Of a stretch of 64,000 nucleotides of DNA, positions 39,183 to 46,880 are shown piece after piece; positions within the stretch are counted from its first letter, which is position 1; every line of letters begins with the position of its first letter. The stretch spans positions 29,492-93,491 of the forward strand of contig CAIXUZ010000059.1 of assembly GCA_903922735.1 (NCBI GenBank). The letters are read 5' to 3'. The DNA is from an uncultured Verrucomicrobia subdivision 3 bacterium. GTDB taxonomy: Bacteria > Verrucomicrobiota > Verrucomicrobiia > Limisphaerales > UBA11358. The notes beneath the pieces were generated by a model. It searched no databases, was not told the DNA's origin, and saw only the letters and a list, made by a program, of their open reading frames with translations. Made by a program: the position numbers and the translations under genes.

Positions 39183-40079
39183 ATGAGAATTTCATTCACA
39201 GGGGACAACGAAATCAAAACAACTGTGAATTCAGGCATGGGGAAAAAACTTCAGACTGGGCATCGGTCGATGTCAGGCCAGCGGCGGGAGCGCGCTTTCA
39301 CGCGTCTGGATTTGTGCGTGGTCGTGGTTATATCGGCGGGGCTGCTGGGTTTGGCCGGATTAACATTCACGGGCGAGCGCGGCCGGATTATGCGATGCAC
39401 TTACAATTTGAAAAAGATCGGGCAGGGCATGCAGCAATACGCCACCGAACATGGCGGGGAACTGCCTCCGGCGAGCAGCACCTTAACGGCAGTCACCTGG
39501 GACGAGTTGGTGACCCCGTATTTACGACCGGACCTGGTCGTTTCCAATTCAGCTTATGCGAAGCGCGAGTTGAAAGTAGCCGTCGCTGTGCGCTTCCTTT
39601 GTCCGTCCGATATGCTGGTTCGCCCGCATCCGCGAACGTATGTCATGGCCGGACATGACATGCAGCCGGACAATTGGCCGCCCGGTCCCGACAACGCCAC
39701 CGGCGTCGGGTTGATCTGGGATAAACCGCATGCAAATAAAATACTGGAGAGCGGCGAATGGAATCAGGCGACCACGAACCGCAACATCCTGCTTCCGGTA
39801 AAATTGTCCTGGCTGCCCGACTCGGCCAACACTCTGCTGGTGACTGAATCGGTTCGTCCCGATAACCAATATGGAAGTCAGCAAGCCGCCACGGTGGGCA
39901 GTGCCCGGCAACAGGTCGAACAGTTCATTGGGGATCGGCAACAATTCCATTATGGCCGCTTCAACTACCTGATGGCAGATGGCCATGTTGAGTTGATGTC
40001 GCCATTCCAAACCGGGAATGCCGGGGCTTACGACGCGGATAGGCCGGCGGACATCTGGACAATAAAGGCGGGAGATTAG
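39183..40079 (+). CDS. Second pseudopilin-like protein with a degenerate cleavage site
   Basis: 298 residues, starting 4 bp after the previous stop. The hydrophobic helix is preceded by AFTRLDLCVVVVISAGLLGLAG, where the usual GFTLIE is replaced by AFTRLD; Glu5, needed for pilus assembly, is Asp. The rest (YNLKKIGQGMQQYATEHGGELPPA; YLMADGHVELMSP) is DUF1559/pseudopilin-like. It may be a membrane-anchored, non-polymerising variant that works with its neighbour. Confidence 0.75.
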   Translation: MRISFTGDNEIKTTVNSGMGKKLQTGHRSMSGQRRERAFTRLDLCVVVVISAGLLGLAGLTFTGERGRIMRCTYNLKKIGQGMQQYATEHGGELPPASSTLTAVTWDELVTPYLRPDLVVSNSAYAKRELKVAVAVRFLCPSDMLVRPHPRTYVMAGHDMQPDNWPPGPDNATGVGLIWDKPHANKILESGEWNQATTNRNILLPVKLSWLPDSANTLLVTESVRPDNQYGSQQAATVGSARQQVEQFIGDRQQFHYGRFNYLMADGHVELMSPFQTGNAGAYDADRPADIWTIKAGD

Positions 40080-40080
40080 C

Positions 40081-41901
40081 ATGATCAAATCCCTAATCAT
40101 TGCCATCGGCATTCGCCTGGGTGAACCCGCCCGGCGACTTGTCCGCTGGCTAGGTTTTGGCGTTTCCGGTTTATGGATCACCGGCTTGGTGGTGGTTCTG
40201 GTGGGCGGACGCTTGGCGTGGCTGAGATGGGAACATTCCCAGCGGCAGGAGATCGCCGAAGCCTTTGGCTCGGTGGGCTACTTATACGGAACGCCGCAGT
40301 CAACCCGGTCGGGTGATCGGATTACTTTTGTCCAGACGCTTACCAACGGAATTGGATTATTCCTGTGTGATACAGTGACCGGGCAGCGACAACTGATATT
40401 CGAGGAGAAGGGAAGTGAAAAGATTGGCGGGCAGGACTGCTCGGCCCAGCCTTGGTCGCCGGATGACGAGTATTTCCTCTATACAAAGAGAAAAGGCACC
40501 CAGCAAAACATTGTCATTTGCCAGGGCGAAACCGGCGCGGAACTGGCTAAAATAGGGGTTGGATTGCAGCCGGTGTCGAATCCCGTGTGGCTGACGCCAA
40601 ACAAGTTTGCATATGCCAGAAAAGATGGCGGCCTGTATCTGATCAATCGGCAGAGTGATGGCAAATGGCAGCCAACAGAGGTAGTGGGGGTCAAAGTGGG
40701 AATATCCTCGTTCATCGCCTTGTCCAGCAACACCATTGCCTGGAAGCGGTCTGATTGCATCTGGACCATCAATCTGGACACCAGGTTCGTCACCTTGCTA
40801 TATGCGGCCCCGCCAGATCAGACACTCGATACCTTTGCCTATTCAGACGGCAGCGGAAAATTTCTCCTGAAATTAACACAGGCAAAAGGGGCTAATTCTT
40901 CCCTATGGCAGATGACGTCAGGTAAGGCCCCGGTCAAAATTGCCGCCTGCCCGACAGCGGCAGGTAACCTCAACTGGCTCAATGACACCAATGGCAGTTG
41001 CGTTTATCTGTCCCCAAAATCAATCAATGCGGTTGACCGGGTCTTGACGCTACAATCCAGCTCCCAGGCTAAACCCCGCCGACTCTTCGCGCACGGAACC
41101 GCCAAAACCTTCACGATCTCGCCGGACGGACGACACTTTTTCTTTGTGGGGGTGGTGGGCAACGAACCGGCAGAGGGTATCTGGGAATATGATGCTGCCG
41201 CAGTTACCCCGCGATGTGTCGTTTCCTGCTCGGCTCATGCTTCGCCTTATGCCCGGCACGTTGAAGCTGTGCATGGCACACTCAAGCTGGGGTCAGGGCG
41301 CAAGGTGGATTATTACCTGTATGCGCCGGTGAACTTCAACCGCCACCAACACAAATATCCGTTGGTGATTGGCGACACCGTGGCCTCGAACCCCGAATAT
41401 CAGAGCCGGGCTTACGGACCGCTGTGGGCGGAAGCACTTGCGTGTTGTGACACCTATGTGGTGGTGGTGGATCGGGCCAGTTGGTATGTGGGCTTGGATC
41501 AATGGGAGGAAAATGTCATGGAAGTTTATAAACACCTGGCCAAAAATCCATCAATTGACCAAGACCGGGTATTCCTATTCGGTGCCAGCGCCGAAACCCG
41601 GCCATTGAGCGAGCTAGCACAAAAACGGCCGGAACTTTGGAAAGGCTTATTGCTGCTGAACCCCTCGGCCTTACCGCAAATCACCTCCATGGTGCCCGGC
41701 AAGACTGCTCCAAAAATATTGATCAGCGCCGGCCAGGCTGAGCATGGGGAAGAACGCTTCAATCGTTTCCAGGCCGATGCCGGGCAAAACGGCGTGCCAG
41801 TGGAAGTGGTCATCCACCCCAATTCAACCCATTGGCTGGTTTCGATTGACGCCATGCAAGAACGCACCAAGGCGATGGTGGATTTTATTTTCAACAACTG
41901 A
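40081..41901 (+). CDS. Membrane-anchored beta-propeller/alpha-beta hydrolase protein
   Basis: 606 residues starting 1 bp after the pseudopilin stop. One TM helix (GLWITGLVVVLVGGRLAWL), then a WD40/TolB-like propeller (DDEYFLYTKRKGTQQNIVICQGETGAE; SPDGRHFFFVGVV) to about residue 390. A prolyl-oligopeptidase-like hydrolase domain follows with FLFGASAETRPLSEL as the nucleophile elbow (G-A-S-A-E) and NSTHWLVS for the His. Probably a periplasmic peptidase or esterase. The elbow departs from G-x-S-x-G, so activity is uncertain. Confidence 0.72.
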   Translation: MIKSLIIAIGIRLGEPARRLVRWLGFGVSGLWITGLVVVLVGGRLAWLRWEHSQRQEIAEAFGSVGYLYGTPQSTRSGDRITFVQTLTNGIGLFLCDTVTGQRQLIFEEKGSEKIGGQDCSAQPWSPDDEYFLYTKRKGTQQNIVICQGETGAELAKIGVGLQPVSNPVWLTPNKFAYARKDGGLYLINRQSDGKWQPTEVVGVKVGISSFIALSSNTIAWKRSDCIWTINLDTRFVTLLYAAPPDQTLDTFAYSDGSGKFLLKLTQAKGANSSLWQMTSGKAPVKIAACPTAAGNLNWLNDTNGSCVYLSPKSINAVDRVLTLQSSSQAKPRRLFAHGTAKTFTISPDGRHFFFVGVVGNEPAEGIWEYDAAAVTPRCVVSCSAHASPYARHVEAVHGTLKLGSGRKVDYYLYAPVNFNRHQHKYPLVIGDTVASNPEYQSRAYGPLWAEALACCDTYVVVVDRASWYVGLDQWEENVMEVYKHLAKNPSIDQDRVFLFGASAETRPLSELAQKRPELWKGLLLLNPSALPQITSMVPGKTAPKILISAGQAEHGEERFNRFQADAGQNGVPVEVVIHPNSTHWLVSIDAMQERTKAMVDFIFNN

Positions 41902-41912
41902 CCCAACAACGT

Positions 41913-42647
41913 ATGGCTGCACAATCTGCCTCAGAAGCATTTCCGGTGGGGAAAACCACAGCGGGCATTTTTACCCGCTTGGCTGGTGCACTGCTGCTTG
42001 CCATGGCGGTGGTCAATCTGATCCAAGCCGGCACAAACGGTCAGTCTTTGTTAATTCTTGATCCCTTGTTGAGCATCCCGCTCCGATTGGCCGGGCTGAC
42101 CGTTGGCTGCATGGAATTGGTCGTGGCGTTGGTCTGTCTATTGGGCAAGCGAACAGGTTTACAAGCGACGTTGATAGCGTGGCTGATGACCAACTTTGCC
42201 GTGTATCGAATCGGTTTGCTGTGGCAGGGGAGCCATACGCAATGGGGCTGTCTGGGCAACCCGCTGGACAAATTGCAGCTTGTTTCCGGCGCGGCCGATC
42301 CGGGCATGTATTTCATTTTTGGTAGTCTATTAATCGGGGGTTACGTTTCCGTTTTCTGGCTTTGGTTGGGCGAATCTTTCCTCGGGCGTAAGCGCAAGGA
42401 GCAGGGTGAATCCTTTAAAATGACTTGTTCTTCTTGCGGAGTTCACATCAGGTTCGCGCGGCAGAATCTTGGGCAGAAAATTCCCTGCCCGAAGTGCCGC
42501 ACCACCATCATTCTGCGCAAGCCTGATCTGCTTAAAATGGCTTGTTTCTTTTGCAAGGAACACATCGAGTTTCCCAGCCACGCCATTGGCGAAAAAATGC
42601 CATGTCCGCACTGCAAAATGGATATCACGCTTAAAGAAAAAACATGA
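41913..42647 (+). CDS. MauE/DoxX-like redox membrane protein fused to two zinc ribbons
   Basis: 244 residues. Four TM helices carry the MauE-like pattern ending in TNFAVYRIGLLWQ...GCLGNPLDKL. Two cytoplasmic zinc-ribbon repeats follow, each CxxC...CPxC (CSSCGVHIRF...IPCPKCRTTI and CFFCKEHIEF...MPCPHCKMDI). MauE is needed for disulfide formation in methylamine dehydrogenase. A paralogue lies at 44928. The fusion to ribbons is unusual. Its stop overlaps the AraC gene start (ATGA). Confidence 0.78.
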   Translation: MAAQSASEAFPVGKTTAGIFTRLAGALLLAMAVVNLIQAGTNGQSLLILDPLLSIPLRLAGLTVGCMELVVALVCLLGKRTGLQATLIAWLMTNFAVYRIGLLWQGSHTQWGCLGNPLDKLQLVSGAADPGMYFIFGSLLIGGYVSVFWLWLGESFLGRKRKEQGESFKMTCSSCGVHIRFARQNLGQKIPCPKCRTTIILRKPDLLKMACFFCKEHIEFPSHAIGEKMPCPHCKMDITLKEKT

Positions 42648-42967
42648 ATAATTCGCGCCTAAAACATATTCAGAACTGGCCAGAACATGCGCGTGATGCC
42701 AAATGGTCAGCTACGGTCTTGGCGGAAAGATGCGGCGTTTCCGTGCGCACATTGCACCGGCATTTTCTCAAGCACATGGGTAAAAACACCAAGACCTGGT
42801 TGGCCGAACAACGCCAGGATAATGCCCTTATATTGTTGTGCGACGGTTCCACTGTCAAAGCAACAGCAACTTATCTAGGTTATAAGGAGGCCAACAGTTT
42901 TAGTCGTCATTATAAAAGCCAGACTGGCACCTGCCCCTCCCAGCAAGCGCCAACAAACCGCGTTTAG
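42644..42967 (+). CDS. Small AraC-type transcription regulator
   Basis: 107 residues, essentially a stand-alone AraC DNA-binding domain: first HTH SATVLAERCGVSVRTLHRHF, second HTH VKATATYLGYKEANSFSRHYKSQTG. There is no ligand-binding domain, so control is by level or partner. It is translationally coupled to the MauE-zinc-ribbon gene. Ten bases after its stop lies a 20-bp-period direct repeat that has the layout of an AraC-family operator. Confidence 0.88.
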   Translation: MNNSRLKHIQNWPEHARDAKWSATVLAERCGVSVRTLHRHFLKHMGKNTKTWLAEQRQDNALILLCDGSTVKATATYLGYKEANSFSRHYKSQTGTCPSQQAPTNRV

Positions 42968-43279
42968 CCCATCAACTGTCCGCAAATGATAGATAATGTC
43001 CGCCAATGATAGGTGATTTGACTCTTAAAGACCTTGTTGCCCTGTAAAATGATGACCATAAATTCATGAGCGTCGATTCAAACCCTTTGAGCCAAGGACA
43101 GACAGTGTGCGATCGTGCGGTTTTTTTTCTTGGCCACCGTCCATCTGTTCGCCGGCCAAAGCACCCTCTGAAAATGCAATGGCAGTCTATTTCCAAGCTG
43201 ACCAGCGCGTCGGCTGATGGAGCGATCTCGCTCAGTATTCCAGTTGCGGGATAAATTTAACTATTGACTGTTAAAATTA
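42968..43279. other. Regulatory interval downstream of araC-like gene
   Basis: It contains the tandem repeat described separately, a possible promoter (TTGACT at about 43019, TGTAAAAT at about 43044, with a rather long spacer) and a doubtful 62-residue frame 43066-43254 (MSVDSNPLSQGQTV...) without family resemblance. The AT content rises from here into the next gene. Confidence 0.4.
42977..43016. promoter_or_regulatory. Tandem 20-bp direct repeat, candidate AraC-family operator
   Basis: TGTCCGCAAATGATAGATAA and TGTCCGCCAATGATAGGTGA abut exactly (period 20, 17 of 20 identical). Two turns of helix separate the copies. The pair sits just upstream of a TTGACT -35-like box. AraC monomers usually bind such ~17-20 bp direct repeats next to -35. 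The binding regulator is likely the gene immediately upstream. Confidence 0.6.
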
Positions 43280-44545
43280 ATGGACACTCTCACCTCAAGG
43301 ATTGGCATGATGTTAAGATACATCATTTTATTGATCATGTTTCAAGTTAGCATTTTCAATGGCCTTTGCCAAAATGGAATCGTAGGGAATGGATCACTCG
43401 AAGTGAAATTTTATGACAAAAATGGTAAAATTATTTCCTTAATTAGCAGTGTAAACGAATTCCGTTTTTCTGTAGAAAGTAACGGTCGTTGGATAGTCGC
43501 GGTAAAGCCGCTACCAAAGACAAATGACGTAATGTATGGGAAGGAGGATACCATACTTATGTCGTTTGACGGGGCAGATACTTATTATTGTCGTTATAGT
43601 GAAGCTTTTTTAGAGATAAAAAATGGTCGCCCACAGATGACAAAAACATTACCAGTTACAAATATTTTCAACAGAGCCTATATTTCAACTGGCAACTATC
43701 CATTTGCTCCTTTTGATGAGCAGCGGCGAGCAAATGCGTTATGGCTGGTTTTTGGCTCTGGCAAATACATAAATGATTCTTCATCAAAAACAATGCCGCT
43801 TCCATGGTTTGCGGCTCGTTGGAATCTGCTTGCTTATGGATTCAGGACAGATAGTGAATTATCTGCAACCCCTCCTTATCTTCCAAAGAAGATAAAATAT
43901 CTGCGTGATCAAAACTTGGATTATGATACTTTAAGTGGCGAAAAAAACCGGCCAGAACTGGATCAAAATTCCAGTGCTTATTCCGATGATGATTTAAAAG
44001 AGCAATTTCAAAATAGAAAAGCCCAATGGCAACAAGGAGATGTAGCTGGATTATTGGAAACTGCCAATATAACTAATTATGATGGCATATCGTTGCCTCT
44101 TTCCTTTACCATTAAATCGTTCTATCCGGGTGGGAAAATTAACCGATTGTATGTTGGAGCGATAACAAAAATATCTGGAATGGTATCATCTGAAACGTTT
44201 CGCCCACCTATTATTGCAAATTTATCGGTTCACGATTCACGTTTCCGAACTCGTGACAACACCCATCGGTTGGATAAAATAATTTACGTATGGAAAAAAA
44301 GCGACGGTGAAGATTGGCCAGCTACAAATTCTGCCTATTTAGGTAGAATGAAAGGTTTATATTTAAACTCAGAATTAGCGTCAAAGAACCGGCCAGCATT
44401 AATGTCAAAGCTTATAGTGCGTGATATCGTTTTAGGTTTATTTTTGTTTAGTTCGGTTTTGATTCTTATATTTGGGTTTAAGAATATGAAAAAAAGACAG
44501 ACTAGACAAAAGGCAAACAAAAAAACTGAAAACAAAAAACTATGA
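43280..44545 (+). CDS. Large exported protein with C-terminal membrane anchor, unknown
   Basis: 421 residues from ATG 43280, AT-rich. N-terminal signal sequence (MLRYIILLIMFQVSIFNGLCQ), an extracytoplasmic domain of about 370 residues starting NGSLEVKFYDKNGKIIS, a C-terminal TM helix (IVLGLFLFSSVLILIFGF) and a Lys-rich tail. No family recognised. The next gene, a Cys-rich secreted protein, overlaps its stop (ATGA), so the two are coupled. The architecture matches the protein at 48653. Confidence 0.7.
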   Translation: MDTLTSRIGMMLRYIILLIMFQVSIFNGLCQNGIVGNGSLEVKFYDKNGKIISLISSVNEFRFSVESNGRWIVAVKPLPKTNDVMYGKEDTILMSFDGADTYYCRYSEAFLEIKNGRPQMTKTLPVTNIFNRAYISTGNYPFAPFDEQRRANALWLVFGSGKYINDSSSKTMPLPWFAARWNLLAYGFRTDSELSATPPYLPKKIKYLRDQNLDYDTLSGEKNRPELDQNSSAYSDDDLKEQFQNRKAQWQQGDVAGLLETANITNYDGISLPLSFTIKSFYPGGKINRLYVGAITKISGMVSSETFRPPIIANLSVHDSRFRTRDNTHRLDKIIYVWKKSDGEDWPATNSAYLGRMKGLYLNSELASKNRPALMSKLIVRDIVLGLFLFSSVLILIFGFKNMKKRQTRQKANKKTENKKL

Positions 44546-44859
44546 AAAGAATCAAGGCAATATCTTATATATTCTCAATAGCATTTATTTTATTAGAGCA
44601 AAGTGCTTATGCTAACAGTTGGTATTGGGTTGGATACTGTATGGCTACGGATCCGGCATACGGCTCTGTTTCGTGCGGTTCTGACTCCGGATATTGCAGA
44701 TGGACACAAACTTCATATTATTGCAGTTCTGGTGGACCAGAATTTTTATCAGACCCGCCGAAACCCTGTGATCCAGGTTGCACTAGGGTTGAAGTTGATT
44801 ATACTGGAGCTTGTGCTAGCGACGGTGGTGAGGGTTACTATTGTCAAAACATTTTATAG
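44542..44859 (+). CDS. Small Cys-rich exported protein (8 cysteines)
   Basis: 105 residues. Signal peptide to about SAYA (residue 24), then ~80 residues with eight Cys (YC, SC, YC, YC, PC, GC, AC, YC), rich in Tyr, Ser, Gly and Asp. An even number of Cys in a secreted context predicts disulfides. No known family. It is coupled to the upstream anchored protein and followed, after a strong terminator, by a MauE-like gene with a CxC motif. Confidence 0.72.
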   Translation: MKRIKAISYIFSIAFILLEQSAYANSWYWVGYCMATDPAYGSVSCGSDSGYCRWTQTSYYCSSGGPEFLSDPPKPCDPGCTRVEVDYTGACASDGGEGYYCQNIL

Positions 44860-44872
44860 CAAAACTTCGCAC

Positions 44873-44908
44873 AATGCTGGCAACCAAGATTGGTTGCCAG
44901 CATTTTAA
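44873..44908 (+). terminator. Rho-independent terminator after the Cys-rich gene
   Basis: Perfect AATGCTGGCAACC arms mirrored by GGTTGCCAGCATT, stem about 14 bp, followed by TTTTAAATT. It separates the Cys-rich gene from the MauE-like gene; partial read-through would still supply the latter. Confidence 0.85.
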
Positions 44909-44927
44909 ATTAAATTGATATAAGAAC

Positions 44928-45407
44928 ATGCCAAGCATTGCCAATCGATTTGTGCGCTTCGCAGCCATTATATTAATAATAACTGGGGGGGCCAAAATCT
45001 GGAGCGCTTTAGGTAGTGCAAAAGTTTTAATAGTTAGCGATCCTTTGGTGGGGATGGAATTTCGGTATTTGCTACTTTTAGTTGGAATTATTGAATTGCT
45101 CGTAGCTTTTATTTGTTTATTAAGCCGTAGAGATCTGTTGCGAACATTGCTAGTTGTGTGGCTTTCAACAAACTTCCTGATTTATCGACTAGGATTGCGA
45201 ATGATTGATTGGCATAAACCTTGTAGTTGTCTCGGAAATCTTACGGATGCGCTCTATATACCGCCGTCGATCGCTGACCTAGTCATGAAAATAATACTGG
45301 CGTATCTGCTCATTGGCAGCTACGCCACCTTTTTCTGGCTCTGGCGGCAAAACCGCAAGGCGGTTTCGGCCACATCGCCAGAAAAGGCAATCAGTTCCGA
45401 ATCATAG
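44928..45407 (+). CDS. MauE/DoxX-like redox membrane protein
   Basis: 159 residues, four TM helices. It shares with the 41913 protein the runs ELLVAFICLLSRR, VVWLSTNFLIYRLGL, CLGN and LLIGSYATFFWLW, so the two are paralogues. Here the motif is PCSCLGN, a CxC that could cycle as a dithiol. No zinc ribbons are attached. Family knowledge (MauE, DoxX) points to quinone-linked thiol oxidation; clients are probably the neighbouring Cys-rich exported proteins (inference). Confidence 0.75.
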   Translation: MPSIANRFVRFAAIILIITGGAKIWSALGSAKVLIVSDPLVGMEFRYLLLLVGIIELLVAFICLLSRRDLLRTLLVVWLSTNFLIYRLGLRMIDWHKPCSCLGNLTDALYIPPSIADLVMKIILAYLLIGSYATFFWLWRQNRKAVSATSPEKAISSES

Positions 45408-45446
45408 TTCTTTCAGCCACTTGGGCCGCCAAACACAGTTTTGCTG

Positions 45447-46880
45447 ATGACACGCAAGCTATTTGCCAAGCTTCTTGCAGCCGGCAGTGTGGCATTGTTG
45501 CTGTTCGCACTTCTGTTTGCTGGTGGTGTATGGCAATCGGTGCCCGGCTTTATTGGCTCGTTTTTAAGGGAAATCACTGCCGTCCTTCGGGATACCGAAA
45601 CGCAATGGATGGTTTTTCTGTGTCTGGGAATTTACTTAATTGCTTTTATTTTTCTACGCGCACGCCTGAAAAATGGTTCTACACAAAGACTCGAAGCCGC
45701 AAATGCAACTTGGTGGTTGGTGTGTTTGCTTTTTATAAGCGCGGCTAGTTACAGCATTCACTATTTGCCTTCCACACCCGGTTTGACCTTGCTGGCCGGG
45801 GCAGTGATCGGACAAGGGATGGCGGTTTGGGTGGGCTTTGAAAGAAGAAAACAGAAAGCAGAAAGCGGAAACAATTCTAGGATATCGGTCATAGCTATTT
45901 TGGTGCTGCTCTTGGTGGCGGCTTCAGTCTGGCAAACGGAAGGACACAGCTATGCGTATCACAATCACACGCGCTGGATCGGTCCGTGGGATAATCCCAA
46001 TCTCTTTGGCCTGCTCATGGGGGCGGGGGCGGCTTTAGCCGCAGGGTTTGGACTTAGCAGATGGAAGATGGAAGATGGAGGATGGAAAACAAAGTTTGGA
46101 GTCTGGCGTCTGGCGTCTGGTAAATTTGTTCTGGTGGGATTGTGCCTTTTGGCTGTTGTCCTCATGGGGCGCGGACTGGTGCATAGTTACAGCCGGGGTG
46201 CCTGGCTGGCCACGGCGGTAGGGCTGGCATACCTAATTGCGAATTCAGAATTCAGAATTAAGAAGTCAGAATTTGGGATGTGGCTCAAAAGGAACTGGCT
46301 GGCTCTGGCGGTGATCATGGTGGCGGTGGGGGCCATTTGCTTCTGGCATTTACGGGAGACGAACTGGCATCCCGCGCGCCGCGCCATATCAGCGGTCAAC
46401 CCGGTTGATTTTTCATGGCGCAATCGTGTCACAGCTTGGGAAGGTGATTTGCAGATGATGGCAGAGCATCCGTGGCTTGGCGATGGTTGGAACCAGCCCG
46501 AGCCATTGTATGAGCATTTTTATTTACCACCCAAATTAACCGAGAGTGCCGCCATTCAAATGAATGATTATTTCATGCTCGGTGCCACGCTGGGAATTCC
46601 TGCATTATTTTGTTTTGGGATGTATCTTTGGCTGACGCTGGGAGGAAAAGCAGAAAGCAGAGCGCACCTCATCCGGCCTGCGGCCACCTTCTCCCCATCC
46701 GATGCGGAGAAGGGTTCTTTGGACTGGTTGCAAACGACCTGTCGGGCCGGAGCCATTGTGTTGCTGGTTGGCTTCTGGTTTGATGGCGGATTGTTCAAAT
46801 TGCCCACAGCGGCAACTTTCTGGATTCTGCTGGAGCTGGGGAGTGTGCAACCACGAATGGATATAAATAAACGCGAATGA
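45447..46880 (+). CDS. O-antigen ligase/Wzy-like membrane protein with repeat-derived loop insertions
   Basis: 477 residues, about eleven TM helices. RGLVHSYSRGAWLATAVGL and the late HPWLGDGWNQPEPLYEHFYL resemble the Wzy_C/O-antigen-ligase family. Four loops are made of dispersed low-complexity repeats: ERRKQKAESGNN (DNA 45840-45873), RWKMEDGGWKTK (46061-46105), NSEFRIKKSEF (46238-46275) and GGKAESRAHLIRPAATFSPS (46642-46722). All keep the frame and fall between helices. The last four bases overlap the next gene. Confidence 0.75.
   Translation: MTRKLFAKLLAAGSVALLLFALLFAGGVWQSVPGFIGSFLREITAVLRDTETQWMVFLCLGIYLIAFIFLRARLKNGSTQRLEAANATWWLVCLLFISAASYSIHYLPSTPGLTLLAGAVIGQGMAVWVGFERRKQKAESGNNSRISVIAILVLLLVAASVWQTEGHSYAYHNHTRWIGPWDNPNLFGLLMGAGAALAAGFGLSRWKMEDGGWKTKFGVWRLASGKFVLVGLCLLAVVLMGRGLVHSYSRGAWLATAVGLAYLIANSEFRIKKSEFGMWLKRNWLALAVIMVAVGAICFWHLRETNWHPARRAISAVNPVDFSWRNRVTAWEGDLQMMAEHPWLGDGWNQPEPLYEHFYLPPKLTESAAIQMNDYFMLGATLGIPALFCFGMYLWLTLGGKAESRAHLIRPAATFSPSDAEKGSLDWLQTTCRAGAIVLLVGFWFDGGLFKLPTAATFWILLELGSVQPRMDINKRE
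46671..46722. repeat. CCTCATCCGGCC-type palindromic repeat inside the ligase-like gene
   Basis: CCTCATCCGGCCTGCGGCCACCTTCTCCCC...GGAGAAGGG has the dyad CCTTCTCC/GGAGAAGG. Same family as the copies at 46931, 53874, 53999, 55462 and 56422. Confidence 0.6.

Noticed and set aside
43066..43254. 62-residue protein between araC-like gene and the anchor protein gene
   Set aside because: No ribosome-binding site or family; more likely part of the regulatory region. Kept only as a remark.
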